Shown here one piece after another: positions 52,858-62,584 of a stretch of DNA of 64,000 bases. This stretch comes from Nitratireductor sp. (GTDB lineage: Bacteria; Pseudomonadota; Alphaproteobacteria; Rhizobiales; Rhizobiaceae). The stretch is taken from NCBI GenBank assembly GCA_020637805.1, contig JACKJU010000002.1:124001-188000 (forward strand). The letters run 5' to 3'. Both the position numbers and the translations under genes were made by a program. How positions within the stretch are numbered: the first letter of the stretch is position 1; every line of letters starts with the position of its first letter. The notes under the pieces were generated by a model that had not been told where the DNA came from, searched no databases, and saw only the letters and a program-made list of their open reading frames with translations.

Positions 52858-55515
52858 ATGCGGCAAAGCGGGCATCGATGCTTTGACCTTCTCTCGCCGG
52901 CAGTTGAGCGGAATTGGCGTCACGAGTTTCTGAAACCGTTCTGGCAGCGTACCGCACCGCTACCGGTGAGAATTAATGTGCTGGGCCTTTGGCTCTGCGC
53001 AGCACTTTTTGCTTTTCTGATTGCTCCCGAGTCAGCGCGTGCTGGCGACTTCACCTTCAACTGGGGCGGCGTTCACGACTGGCCGGTAAATTCGACTGGC
53101 CCGGTAACGGTTACAATGACCGACCAATACGGCTTCCAACTCACCGCCACGATGTCGATCAGCCGGAGCAACGGCTCGGCGGTTTCAGGTTATCCCGACA
53201 ATCTCTCAGGCTTCGGCACGAATACTTCCGTCATCATCGCCTGGGATCCCAATTGGGGAAGCAGCGGTATCGGCGAATCCACCAATACGGCCACGCTGTC
53301 CTTTTCCAGCGGAGGATCGCCGTTTGCGGTCAATTCGCTTTCTTTCCAGGTCACGGACATAGACGCGACAGACAACAATAAGTCTTCCGACCGCTGCGAT
53401 TTCATCACCGCGACGGGCAATAACGGCAACCCTTCGCTCAGCTATGTGTCGTCGAATGCCACGGCGAGATCGGTCCGCATCGGGCCGGCGACCGGTTCCG
53501 GTTCGACGGGCGCGCTCGCTTCCAACCAGGCGCAGTGTATTTACAATACGGGGACAACTTCCTCGAACACGTCGAACGCCGACGACTATGGTTCCATCGT
53601 CGTAACCTACCCGTCGCTCACCTCGACAGCGACCATTGCATATGACGAGTCGATCGAAAACGTCTATGGGGTCACCAGCCGCGATGCGGCAGCAAGGGGC
53701 GTCGGTGTCTGGGGCGCTACCGCAGTAGTGGTGGACACCTCGATCTCGTTGACGAAGTCGACAAGTGCTTCAAGCTTCTTTGGCTCGGGCGAGACAATTA
53801 CCTACACCTACACGGTCACGAATACCGGCCGCCTGCCGCTGAGTTCCTCACAGAATATCGTCATCAGCGATGACAAGATCGGCGAGTTCGTATGTGCAAC
53901 CGGTGCGCTCGCCGTTGGAGCAAACGTGCAATGCACCGCCAATTACACCACGACAGCAGGTGATGCCTCGTCCGGCTCCGTCACGAACAATGCGACGGCT
54001 GGAGTGGGCTCAATCGGCCAGTCGTTTGCCTCGCGCCTGCATTCGACAACAGAGTCGGTCACCGTGCCCAGAGTAACGGATTTCTCCTGCCCCACCGGTT
54101 CGACCGCGACGGGATCAGGATACGCCTCATCCGGTTCGGGCGCGCTGAAGGACCAGGTTTTCTGGCTGGACTGGAATTGCAGCGGCAACAACTTCCTGGC
54201 CGGAGGCACCTACACAAAGTCCTGGTCTCTTCCCGACGGGATAACCGTAACGGGCGTCCTTACCAACATCAGCCTGTCACTCACTCCATACAATACGACT
54301 ACCTGGTCCGGTAACATTCTCGATGACTACTATGGTGGCGTGAATCCGATCGGGCTTGCGCCTCTAAATGCGGGTGATGACTCCGCATACAGGGTGAGCT
54401 ACACCGCTTCGAAGAACGGTATTTCTGTGCCGCTGGAATACGTGCTTGCTGATGCCGAATTCACCGATGCCGGTTCTGAAAACCTGCAGGCCTCGACCAC
54501 CGGCTCTGCCTTCGAACTTCTTGAGACCGTAGGCAGTTCAAGCGTTTCCGGCATTGGCACGACTTCGGCCACGATCACTTCCGGTGGAGGTGGAACCTCG
54601 CTCATTTCCACGCAGGGATCGCCGGTCATCAATGCTTCCTACCTGAACAACGGCGGCCAGGCACTTGCCTACGGTATCCGGCTCCGGCGAGATTTTTCCG
54701 ATGCACCGACCGCTTCGCTTGGGGGAGCAAGCCATCTGATCCTTAGCCTGTGGCGTCTCGGCGCCGGGGTCACGAACGAAAGCGCCGACTACAACGATGC
54801 CAACGCAGCAGGGGATGCGGACGATGGGGTTGTCTTGCCGGCAATGGTGCAGGGGATGCCTGCAACGATTCCGGTAGCGGTAACCGGTACCGGGGGCTAC
54901 CTGCAGGCATGGATGGACTGGGATGGCGACGGTTCGTTCGGTGGAGCCGGAGAGCAGGTTGCGTCCAATGTTCAGGACGGAGGGGCTGGCGATGGGGATG
55001 GCAGTTCCAACGGCACCATCCAGTTGCAGGTTACGGTTCCGCCAGGTGCAGCAACCACCCAGACATTTGCCCGCTTCAGGTGGTCCACCAGCACGGGCGT
55101 TGGACCCAGCAGCGCATCGGGCGTAGGCGAAGTGGAGGACTATGCCTTCACGGTCGCAGCCGGAGCACCTGCTCTTGCCGTTTCCAAGGTCGCAACCTTT
55201 GGGGCGGGACCAACTACAGCGGACGGCACAACGGACAATGTCGCGGCCGGAACCGCCATCACCTACACCTACACGATCACCAACACTGGGAACCAGTCGA
55301 TCAGCAGCATTTCAATGAATGATGTTCACAACGGCTCCGGAAGCGACCCGGTGCCAGATCCCGACACGGCGGTACTGACCGATAACGGAACGTCTGGCGA
55401 TTCCACCAACACGACCACCGGCGACGGGAGGTGGGACGTTCTGGGACCGGGCGATACGCTCACCCTGACCGCAACTTATACCGTAACCCAGCAGGATGTG
55501 GACCAGCTGCAATGA
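52858..55515 (+). CDS. Large secreted DUF11/GEVED surface protein
   Basis: 885 residues. The signal peptide lies unusually deep (hydrophobic INVLGLWLCAALFAFLIAP near 39-58, cleavage after ARA), so the true start may be downstream of ATG 52858. The chain is Ser/Thr/Gly-rich: an N-terminal beta domain, one DUF11 repeat (~300-400), an adhesin-like middle, a GEVED domain (~610-768) ending SASGVGEVEDYAFTV, and a final DUF11 repeat ending LTATYTVTQQDVDQLQ. It is probably a surface or fibre protein. First of five DUF11 genes in a row. Confidence 0.82.
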   Translation: MRQSGHRCFDLLSPAVERNWRHEFLKPFWQRTAPLPVRINVLGLWLCAALFAFLIAPESARAGDFTFNWGGVHDWPVNSTGPVTVTMTDQYGFQLTATMSISRSNGSAVSGYPDNLSGFGTNTSVIIAWDPNWGSSGIGESTNTATLSFSSGGSPFAVNSLSFQVTDIDATDNNKSSDRCDFITATGNNGNPSLSYVSSNATARSVRIGPATGSGSTGALASNQAQCIYNTGTTSSNTSNADDYGSIVVTYPSLTSTATIAYDESIENVYGVTSRDAAARGVGVWGATAVVVDTSISLTKSTSASSFFGSGETITYTYTVTNTGRLPLSSSQNIVISDDKIGEFVCATGALAVGANVQCTANYTTTAGDASSGSVTNNATAGVGSIGQSFASRLHSTTESVTVPRVTDFSCPTGSTATGSGYASSGSGALKDQVFWLDWNCSGNNFLAGGTYTKSWSLPDGITVTGVLTNISLSLTPYNTTTWSGNILDDYYGGVNPIGLAPLNAGDDSAYRVSYTASKNGISVPLEYVLADAEFTDAGSENLQASTTGSAFELLETVGSSSVSGIGTTSATITSGGGGTSLISTQGSPVINASYLNNGGQALAYGIRLRRDFSDAPTASLGGASHLILSLWRLGAGVTNESADYNDANAAGDADDGVVLPAMVQGMPATIPVAVTGTGGYLQAWMDWDGDGSFGGAGEQVASNVQDGGAGDGDGSSNGTIQLQVTVPPGAATTQTFARFRWSTSTGVGPSSASGVGEVEDYAFTVAAGAPALAVSKVATFGAGPTTADGTTDNVAAGTAITYTYTITNTGNQSISSISMNDVHNGSGSDPVPDPDTAVLTDNGTSGDSTNTTTGDGRWDVLGPGDTLTLTATYTVTQQDVDQLQ

Positions 55516-55760
55516 CGCGATGTATCCGAGATAACCTGCGAAGCAAGGACAGGCCAACCGCACTGTTCCTTGCAAATCCCGCAATGCCGGCGGTCGCGAG
55601 CGATAAGGCCAGCCAAGGGCTAGCGCCACTCATCCCGCATTATGCTGCCCGGCCACATTTATCCCAATACGACTTCCTGCCCAACGCCGGCTCCACCGGG
55701 CAGGAAGCGATCATGACAACCCAACCATCACCAGACCCGGCGGAGGAGGCCAAACGATGA
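55512..55760 (+). CDS. Linker ORF 1 between DUF11 genes
   Basis: An 82-codon frame whose ATG overlaps the previous stop (ATGA at 55512-55515) and whose stop overlaps the next possible start (ATGA at 55757-55760). The product is basic and Ala/Pro-rich (MTRCIRDNLRSKDRPTALFL at the start, SPDPAEEAKR at the end), with no recognised domain. It could couple translation through the operon rather than make a useful protein. The second linker at 57739-57948 has the same arrangement. Confidence 0.35.
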   Translation: MTRCIRDNLRSKDRPTALFLANPAMPAVASDKASQGLAPLIPHYAARPHLSQYDFLPNAGSTGQEAIMTTQPSPDPAEEAKR

Positions 55761-56809
55761 ATAACAGAGCAACCAGCCATTGCGCAGGACTGCCTGCGTC
55801 GAAAACCGCAACCGCCATTTCAGGGGGAGAGACCCGCATGAAACCCAAATCCACATTCAGGAAGATTACCATCAACAGGCTGGCGGTGCCGCTCATTGCC
55901 CTCGGCATGGCGACGGGCAGTGTCATGCCTGCATGGGCAACCATCGACAACACCGTAACGGTTACCGGTTCATCTCCCGGCAATACCGATGACGTGACGG
56001 CCTCCGACACGGAAAACGTCGATGTCCAGGATGCTGCACCTGTGCTGACCGTAACCAAGGTGGCAACGTTCGGTGCAGGCCCGGCGACTGCGGACGGCAC
56101 GACCGACAATGTGGCTGCAGGCACGGTGATTACCTACACCTACACCGTGACGAACAGCGGCAACGTGGGCGTGACGAACGTTTCGCTTTCGGATGATCAC
56201 AATACCGATGCCGATGGATCGCTCGGAACGATCACGCTGGGTGCCCTGACCGACAATGGTGGCGGCTCTTCGGACGATGCAGCCGACAACGACTACGACT
56301 ATCTGGGACCCGGCGACATGGTCACCTGGACGGCGACCTACACGGTAACCGTCGGCGACATTGCCGCACAGAGTGCGGACGCGGATGGCAACCTGGACAA
56401 CACCGTCACCGCCTCCGCGGGCTACACCAACAGCTCCGGCTCTCCGGCCACGGTGACCGGGACCGCATCGGAAGAGGTTGATCTTGAGGATGCCAACCCG
56501 TCGCTTCAGGTTGCCAAGGCAGCCGACGACACGACCGATGTTACCGTTGGCCAGTTGATCACCTACACCTACACGGTCACCAACAACGGCAACGTGCCGA
56601 TCAACAACATTTCGCTGTCGGATGCCCATGGCGGTACCGGCACGGCACCTTCGCCGGATGCGGACGGGGCGACGCTCACCGACAACTCCGGTGGCCAGTC
56701 GACCAACTCGACGACCGGCGACGGCAAGTGGGACGTTCTCGCTCCGGGCGACGTGTTGACGATGACGGCGACCTATACCGTGACACAGGCAGACGTCGAC
56801 GCGCAGTAA
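55757..56809 (+). CDS. Secreted protein with two DUF11 repeats
   Basis: 350 residues from ATG 55757, which has an AGGAGG site and overlaps the linker stop; ATG 55838 (MKPKSTFRKITI) also has a site and gives a more normal signal peptide ending MPAWA. After cleavage come DNTVTVTGSSPGNTDDVTAS and two DUF11 repeats (VAAGTVITYTYTVTNSGNVG and VGQLITYTYTVTNNGNVP), ending MTATYTVTQADVDAQ. The first repeat is almost identical in protein to the last repeat of the 52858 product but differs at many third codon positions, so selection conserves it. Likely surface-exposed. Confidence 0.82.
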   Translation: MNNRATSHCAGLPASKTATAISGGETRMKPKSTFRKITINRLAVPLIALGMATGSVMPAWATIDNTVTVTGSSPGNTDDVTASDTENVDVQDAAPVLTVTKVATFGAGPATADGTTDNVAAGTVITYTYTVTNSGNVGVTNVSLSDDHNTDADGSLGTITLGALTDNGGGSSDDAADNDYDYLGPGDMVTWTATYTVTVGDIAAQSADADGNLDNTVTASAGYTNSSGSPATVTGTASEEVDLEDANPSLQVAKAADDTTDVTVGQLITYTYTVTNNGNVPINNISLSDAHGGTGTAPSPDADGATLTDNSGGQSTNSTTGDGKWDVLAPGDVLTMTATYTVTQADVDAQ

Positions 56810-56845
56810 GCGCGCCGGGAAACTCCGGCTTTGTGTGAGGTATAA

Positions 56846-57742
56846 TTGAAGCTTGTTGGCGCATATAGGCGTTTCGCCAAATTGCCGAAAGGCCGGGGAA
56901 TACTCTCCCCGGCCTCGTTGGCACTTGGCGCCTGCCTGATTGCGCTGCCGGGCGGAGCCCTAGCCGACATTACCAACACCGTGACTGCGACCGGTTCGTT
57001 TGGTGGTTCGCCGGTCACTGCGAACGCAAGCGAATCCGTTGCGGTGGAGGCTGCTGCGCCTGTCCTAGCCGTCGAGAAGAGCGGAACGCTCAACGATGAT
57101 GACGGGATTTCCGGACAGTCTGCTGGCGATACGATCGACTGGGCGATTACGGTCCGAAACGACGGCAACGTGACCATCACGACCATCACCGTTTCCGACA
57201 CGCTCGGCACGCCGGTCTGTACGACAAGCGGCGACGATACGGTTGCGACGCTGGCCCCGGGCGCAAGCGAAACCTGTTCTGTCAGCTACACACTGACGCA
57301 ATCCGATTTCGACAGCGATGGCGGTGGCGATGGTGATATCGACAACACTGCATCGGCATCGGGTACAGCTTCGGGCAGCCCCGTAACCGGCAGCGGCAGT
57401 GCGTCGGTGCCGATCACGGTTGCGCCCTCGGTCAGCCTGACCAAACTCGCCGATGACGACACGCTGGTCGCTGCCGGCCAGGTCATCACCTACACCTACA
57501 CGATCACCAATACCGGCAATCAGACGCTGATCGATCTGACGCTTGGCGACACGCATAACGGCACCGGGCCTGCGCCTGTGCCGGATGTGGAGAGCGCCAC
57601 AGTGACCGACAACGGGCCAGCCGGCGACACAACCAACACCATAACAGGCGACGGAAACTGGGACGCGCTCGGACCGGGCGACGTTCTGACGGTCACCGCC
57701 ACCTACACCGTTACCCAAGAGGATGTGGAGACGCTGCAATGA
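56846..57742 (+). CDS. Secreted protein with two DUF11 repeats
   Basis: 298 residues. Starts with TTG at 56846 preceded by GTGAGG, as no ATG precedes the signal peptide (ASLALGACLIALPGGALA). The mature part begins DITNTVTATGSFGGSPVTAN, the same opening as its neighbours, followed by two repeats (DTIDWAITVRNDGNVTITTI and GQVITYTYTITNTGNQTLID). It ends VTATYTVTQEDVETLQ. The stop overlaps the second linker start as ATGA. Confidence 0.8.
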   Translation: MKLVGAYRRFAKLPKGRGILSPASLALGACLIALPGGALADITNTVTATGSFGGSPVTANASESVAVEAAAPVLAVEKSGTLNDDDGISGQSAGDTIDWAITVRNDGNVTITTITVSDTLGTPVCTTSGDDTVATLAPGASETCSVSYTLTQSDFDSDGGGDGDIDNTASASGTASGSPVTGSGSASVPITVAPSVSLTKLADDDTLVAAGQVITYTYTITNTGNQTLIDLTLGDTHNGTGPAPVPDVESATVTDNGPAGDTTNTITGDGNWDALGPGDVLTVTATYTVTQEDVETLQ

Positions 57743-57948
57743 TCACGAGCAAGAAATACCGCCTGGTCCGCAGCGCCGGACCGCCCGGATCGAAAAGATT
57801 TTCCCCGCAGTTCCGACGACGAAAGCGTCGAAAGGCAGGGGACAGGCCACCTCATCGAAGTCTCGATGGACCACCGGCCCAAATACCAAAGCGGAACGAG
57901 AATTTCACCAGATACGGCCCGAAGGCCAACCAGGGACTAAGACGATGA
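57739..57948 (+). CDS. Linker ORF 2 between DUF11 genes
   Basis: A 69-codon frame, very basic (SPQFRRRKRRKAGDRPPHRS). Its ATG overlaps the stop of the 56846 gene, and its stop overlaps ATG 57945, an in-frame upstream start of the next DUF11 gene. No recognised domain. Same double-overlap design as linker 1. Confidence 0.35.
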   Translation: MITSKKYRLVRSAGPPGSKRFSPQFRRRKRRKAGDRPPHRSLDGPPAQIPKRNENFTRYGPKANQGLRR

Positions 57949-58019
57949 AAACGCAAACAGACAACAGACAGAACCAACAGACGACAACAATCGAGAAGAC
58001 CGGAAAAGAGAGGTCGATC

Positions 58020-58943
58020 ATGAAAGCTGCAAATCCGATACTGCGAACGACTGCCACCTCGATACTTGCGCTGACACTGGCGCTTGGAACGACGGTTCCC
58101 GCCTTCGCGGCGATTACCAACACCGCACAGATTTCGGGCAGCACGCCGAGCGGCGGCACCGTTACCGACACCTCGTCGGAAAGTGTCACCGTTGAAACCG
58201 CGGTTCCGGAGTTCACGATCGTCAAATCCATCGCATCCATCAGCACGGCTGCGGGTGACATTGCGACCGATCCTGACGGCGGCGATACCATCGTCTTCCA
58301 GTATGCGGTCGCGAATACCGGCAACATAACGCTCGATGGGTCAACGGTCTCAATTACCGACCCGGGACCGCAATTCGGGGGTACCGACCCGGATGCCCCG
58401 CTCGGCGCGATCTCCTACCTTTCCGGCGATACCAACACCAACGGCAATATCGAGCCTTCGGAAACCTGGATATTCCAGGCCTCTTACGTCATGACACAGG
58501 GTGATGTTAACCACGCTGTCGCGGGCGGAGCCACGGACAACGTGACGAATACCGTGACCACGGCTTCAGTGGATGATTCCGGCGGCAACCCGGCCACGTT
58601 TGACACCGTCGGAAGTACGCTCACGGCTACGGGAACCATTCCCGAAAATGCATCGATCAGCCTGACCAAGATTGCAACGCGTGACGGAACCACCGAGGAC
58701 GATGGTTCGGGTACGGCCTATGCCGTAGGTGAAAATATCGTCTACCTCTTCACCGTAACGAACGATGGCAACGTGACGGTCTCTGGCATCACCGTTTCGG
58801 AGACTGCCTTTACGGCGCCTTCCGGAGCAAGTGCACCGACGATCACCTGTACTGCAAGCGGCAATGCAACGATCAACGCGTTGTCGCCTGGCGAAACAAC
58901 GTACTGCTCGGCGACCTACACGGTCCAGGAAGCGGACATGTAA
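58020..58943 (+). CDS. Secreted protein with two DUF11 repeats
   Basis: About 307 residues from ATG 58020 (MKAANPILRTTATSILALTL, signal ending VPAFA), with GAGAGG upstream; ATG 57945 would add 25 hydrophilic residues and couples to linker 2. The mature start AITNTAQISGSTPSGGTVTD matches its neighbours. Repeats contain DTIVFQYAVANTGNITLDGS and VGENIVYLFTVTNDGNVTVS. It ends YCSATYTVQEADM, the same truncation point as the other three. Probably exported; role unknown. Confidence 0.8.
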   Translation: MKAANPILRTTATSILALTLALGTTVPAFAAITNTAQISGSTPSGGTVTDTSSESVTVETAVPEFTIVKSIASISTAAGDIATDPDGGDTIVFQYAVANTGNITLDGSTVSITDPGPQFGGTDPDAPLGAISYLSGDTNTNGNIEPSETWIFQASYVMTQGDVNHAVAGGATDNVTNTVTTASVDDSGGNPATFDTVGSTLTATGTIPENASISLTKIATRDGTTEDDGSGTAYAVGENIVYLFTVTNDGNVTVSGITVSETAFTAPSGASAPTITCTASGNATINALSPGETTYCSATYTVQEADM

Positions 58944-58960
58944 GGACCCGAAACGCTTTG

Positions 58961-58982
58961 CCGGCGGCCTTCGGGCCGCCGG
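58961..58982 (+). terminator. Very stable TTCG-loop hairpin between DUF11 genes
   Basis: CCGGCGGCC (58961-58969) pairs perfectly with GGCCGCCGG (58974-58982) around a TTCG tetraloop. A short TTTT follows only after ten bases, so it may give partial termination or protect mRNA, separating the four small DUF11 proteins from the large one at 58998. Confidence 0.6.
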
Positions 58983-58997
58983 TCAAACCGGTTTTGC

Positions 58998-61900
58998 ATG
59001 ATGATGTCTGAACGGAAGCAACACAAACGAAGCCCGGGCCTGTTCGCCGGGCGGCTGACCCGCATCGGGCGGTTCGCGCAGCAGACGCTGCACGGACTGC
59101 TGGCGGCTTCGTTTGTGCTGTCGCCTGTCGGCGCGCGGGCGGATATTTCAAACACCGCGCTTGTGAGCGGACACACGCCCTCGGGCAAGGCAGTCACCTC
59201 TGCTCCGGCCAGTGCGCTCGTCAAGACACTCGAAGGCGTTCCGGTTGTCGAAATCTCGAAGTCCGGTACATACAACGATGATGATGGCATCAAGGGACCA
59301 AGTGGCGGCGACACCATCTCTTACACGGTCACCGTGGCGAACTCCGGTACCGGCAGCCTCAAGAACTTCGTTCTCGACGATCAGCTGGCACCCATGACCT
59401 ATGTCTCGGGCGATGCCGATCTGGATGGCGCAATCGATCCGGGCGAGACCTGGGAGTTCACGGGCTATTACGTCCTTACCCAGAATGACATCGACAGCAA
59501 TGGCGATGGTGATGGCAAGATTGAAGATTGGGCAACGCTGACAGGAGGCCCGGTGAATACGGGCGCGCTGGCGGAGGTGCCGCTCGATCTGAACCCGCAG
59601 ATGACAGTCACCAAGAATGGTGTTCTCAACGACGACGATGGACAACCCGGACTGACCGCAGGTGACACGATCACCTATTCCGTGACCGTCGAGAACACCG
59701 GCAATCTGAGACTGTCGAATCCCGTGGTGTCCGATCCGCTTGTCACGCTTGCCTACGAGGCGGGCGACACCAATGGCGATGGTTTCATCGACGTCGACGA
59801 AACATGGACCTATACTGGTACCGCAGTTGTCAGCCAGGGCGATCTCGACACGCTGGGCGGCGGCGATGGCGACCTCGACAACACGGCAACCGTGACGGTG
59901 ATGCAGCTTCCGCCGCGTTCCGCCAGCCATGAACTGCCAATCGCACCCATTTCCTCTCTGGATGTGACCAAGACGGTCACTGAAAAACGCCAGTTGTTCC
60001 CGACTATCTACGAGATCGACTACCAGATTGCCGTCCTCAATGATGGTGCCGTCACCCAGACAGGGATTGCCGTTTCGGACGACCTTTCCAAATCGCTTGC
60101 TCCGGCAATCATGACAGGGCCGGCCCAGGTAAGCGTTTCGGGTTTCGAAGGTTCGGGGGGCTACAATTCGGCGTTCAACGGAACCACCGATATCAATCTT
60201 TTGACCGGGGACGTTCAGCTACAGCCGGGTTCGATGGGCGTGATCAACATTACCGTTCAGATCGATACGGGCGGCAACAGTTTCACCTCGGCGAACTCCG
60301 TTGAGTTGATCAGCAACGAGGCGCCTGCGCCTGTACTGTCTGACGATCCGGCCGCAACGCCGGAAGATACAGCCGACGTCAATCCGGCCTTTGTTCCGCT
60401 AATAGATGAAGACGGCGATGGCGCGCCGGATGGAGTCGAGGTGGCAGGTTCCGACCGCGACGGCGATGGTATCAGCGATCCGCAGGACTACGATCCGACC
60501 GGATATTTCTACTGCCAGGCCGACGGGCGAATTCTTCAGGGCGGTCGCATATCCGTAACCAATCTAACAAATGGCGGCAGCCAGGATGGCGCCGGATCCT
60601 CCAATGGTGTGACTGTCGTGAGGGACGGCTCTGACGGGCATTTCCAGTTCCATGCGAACGAGGAAGGCACGTTCCTGCTGTCATGGATCCTGCCGCCGGG
60701 AGGCGTTCTCAGTACCGACCGGACCAGCCTAGGGACGCTGGAAGTCTCCAGCTTGCTGCCGGATAATCCGGCGGTCCTGGGCTCCGGGGAATACGGCTCA
60801 ACCGGTTTCCTTGCCGACAGTTCGAGCGCTGAGAACCCGTTCTACACCCGCTTCGAGATCAAGGCGGGTGACCCGTCGGTGTTCAACAACAACATCCCGC
60901 TCATGCTGTGCGGTACCTCGCAACTTTCCGCGACGAAGGAAGTGGCAAGCGGTCCCGACCTCCAGGATGACGGAAGCCATCTGGTTACCTACCGGATCGG
61001 CATGGAAGCCAGTGGCAATGAGCGCGTGGACAATGTGCAACTCGCGGATGACCTGGCCTCGGTCTTTGGCGGCGGAAAATTCACCATCGAGGAATTGAGA
61101 ATCGAGAGCGCACCGGCGGCGCTGGGAGCAAGCGCCGATCCGTTCTATGACGGTCAAACCAATACTGCGCTGCTGACAACGGGCGGAACGCTCGAAGCCG
61201 GGGAAGCGGTATCAATGCTTCTTACCGTCAGGCTTTCCGGGGAGGTGGCGGGTGTGTTCGACAATCTGGCTACGGCCACCGGCGAGCGGCCGCTCGACGG
61301 ACAGGCGATCGAACCTGCAACCGACGATGCGCGCATCGAGATCGAGGCAAGGCCGGAAGAGGGGCTTGTCGTTCGCAAGTCTGTAACACCTGGCGCTGCT
61401 CCGCTTGGAGCGCCCGTGACCTACACGATTTCTGTCTCCAACCCGACCTCGCAGACGTTCACCAATGTTGCAATCGTCGACAGCATGCCTTCGGGACTTA
61501 CCTACGTTCCGGCAAGTGCAAGGATCGGCGGTACAGCGAGAGAGCCGGATATATCCGGGCGCGAACTTTCATGGAACGCTCTGACTCTGGCACCTGACCA
61601 GGTCGTGACCATCAAACTGCGAGCCTTGATCAATGCTTCGGCGGCCGAGCGTGAATTCGTCAACCTTGCCTATGCCCGCGACGGCCTTTCCGGTCAGGCT
61701 GTCTCAAACATTGCAAAGGCCAGGCTGGAACTCGAAACAGAACCCGTGTTCCAGTGCAGCGACCTGATTGGCCGGGTCTTCGACGACACCAATCGCAACG
61801 GCTATTATGATACCGGCGAGCCTGGTCTTCCGGGCGTCCGGCTGGCTACTGCCCGCGGGCTGTTGATCACTACCGACAAGTTTGGCCGTTACCACATTGC

Positions 61901-62324
61901 ATGCGGTGCCATTCCGGACGCGGAAATCGGTTCGAATTTCATCGTGAAACTCGATCCTCGCAGTCTTCCCACCGGCTATGTCGTGACCAGCGAGAATCCA
62001 AGGGTTGTCCGTCTCACTAGGGGCAAATTGTCCAAGCTGAACTTTGCGGCGGCAAACCTGCGCGTGGTTCGTCTTGAACTGACGGATGATTCCTTCCAGA
62101 AGGCTTCGCTTCGCCTGAAGCGTGAAGCGCTTGAGAGCATCGGGGGAATGCTGGCCATGCTGGATCAGGAGCGAACAGTCCTGAAGATCGTCTACAAGGC
62201 GGGTTCCGGGGAAGATGCGATTTCGCGCCAGCGGCTGTCCGAGGTCAAGCGTCTCATTCAGGGCGCGTGGTCGGCCCGCAAACGCTCGCATGAGCTGGTC
62301 GTCGAAACCGCATTGCATGAATAA
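58998..62324 (+). CDS. Large multidomain DUF11/SdrD_B-like surface protein
   Basis: 1108 residues. Signal peptide ends SPVGARA; the mature start DISNTALVSGHTPSGKAVTS echoes the smaller neighbours. DUF11-type repeats occur at about 85-190, 200-300 and 780-900 (for example DTISYTVTVANSGTGSLKNF). A calcium-type segment DEDGDGAPDGVEVAGSDRDG lies near 475. A SdrD_B-like Cna domain follows near 915-990 (VFDDTNRNGYYDTGEPGLPG). The C-terminal ~100 residues are helical and charged. It precedes a large outer-membrane protein gene and may be its exported partner. Confidence 0.82.
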   Translation: MMMSERKQHKRSPGLFAGRLTRIGRFAQQTLHGLLAASFVLSPVGARADISNTALVSGHTPSGKAVTSAPASALVKTLEGVPVVEISKSGTYNDDDGIKGPSGGDTISYTVTVANSGTGSLKNFVLDDQLAPMTYVSGDADLDGAIDPGETWEFTGYYVLTQNDIDSNGDGDGKIEDWATLTGGPVNTGALAEVPLDLNPQMTVTKNGVLNDDDGQPGLTAGDTITYSVTVENTGNLRLSNPVVSDPLVTLAYEAGDTNGDGFIDVDETWTYTGTAVVSQGDLDTLGGGDGDLDNTATVTVMQLPPRSASHELPIAPISSLDVTKTVTEKRQLFPTIYEIDYQIAVLNDGAVTQTGIAVSDDLSKSLAPAIMTGPAQVSVSGFEGSGGYNSAFNGTTDINLLTGDVQLQPGSMGVINITVQIDTGGNSFTSANSVELISNEAPAPVLSDDPAATPEDTADVNPAFVPLIDEDGDGAPDGVEVAGSDRDGDGISDPQDYDPTGYFYCQADGRILQGGRISVTNLTNGGSQDGAGSSNGVTVVRDGSDGHFQFHANEEGTFLLSWILPPGGVLSTDRTSLGTLEVSSLLPDNPAVLGSGEYGSTGFLADSSSAENPFYTRFEIKAGDPSVFNNNIPLMLCGTSQLSATKEVASGPDLQDDGSHLVTYRIGMEASGNERVDNVQLADDLASVFGGGKFTIEELRIESAPAALGASADPFYDGQTNTALLTTGGTLEAGEAVSMLLTVRLSGEVAGVFDNLATATGERPLDGQAIEPATDDARIEIEARPEEGLVVRKSVTPGAAPLGAPVTYTISVSNPTSQTFTNVAIVDSMPSGLTYVPASARIGGTAREPDISGRELSWNALTLAPDQVVTIKLRALINASAAEREFVNLAYARDGLSGQAVSNIAKARLELETEPVFQCSDLIGRVFDDTNRNGYYDTGEPGLPGVRLATARGLLITTDKFGRYHIACGAIPDAEIGSNFIVKLDPRSLPTGYVVTSENPRVVRLTRGKLSKLNFAAANLRVVRLELTDDSFQKASLRLKREALESIGGMLAMLDQERTVLKIVYKAGSGEDAISRQRLSEVKRLIQGAWSARKRSHELVVETALHE

Positions 62325-62584
62325 TCCGTTAAGCGCTGGCGCCTTTCGTTCCTGAAAAGTCAATGCCGAGGGCTGTCGCTGATCCTTGGCCAGCAAATTG
62401 ATGCGGATCAAGATTTTCCGCCCGGTTATTCGGCGGTCGGGAAAACTTCAACGAAAATCGAAAAATCAAGGTCTTACGCAGCCGAAGCTACGTTGCGTTA
62501 ACCGTTGTTAAACCTTCGCTAACCATGTTCGCAGGTATGTGGAAAATACGTGCGAATCACTACGCATGCCGGAACAAGAGGCAT

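Noticed and set aside
55000..61700. Repeated DNA in the DUF11 genes as a CRISPR array or satellite
   Set aside because: The repetition follows protein domains of about 110-130 residues with diverged codons; there are no short direct repeats with unique spacers.
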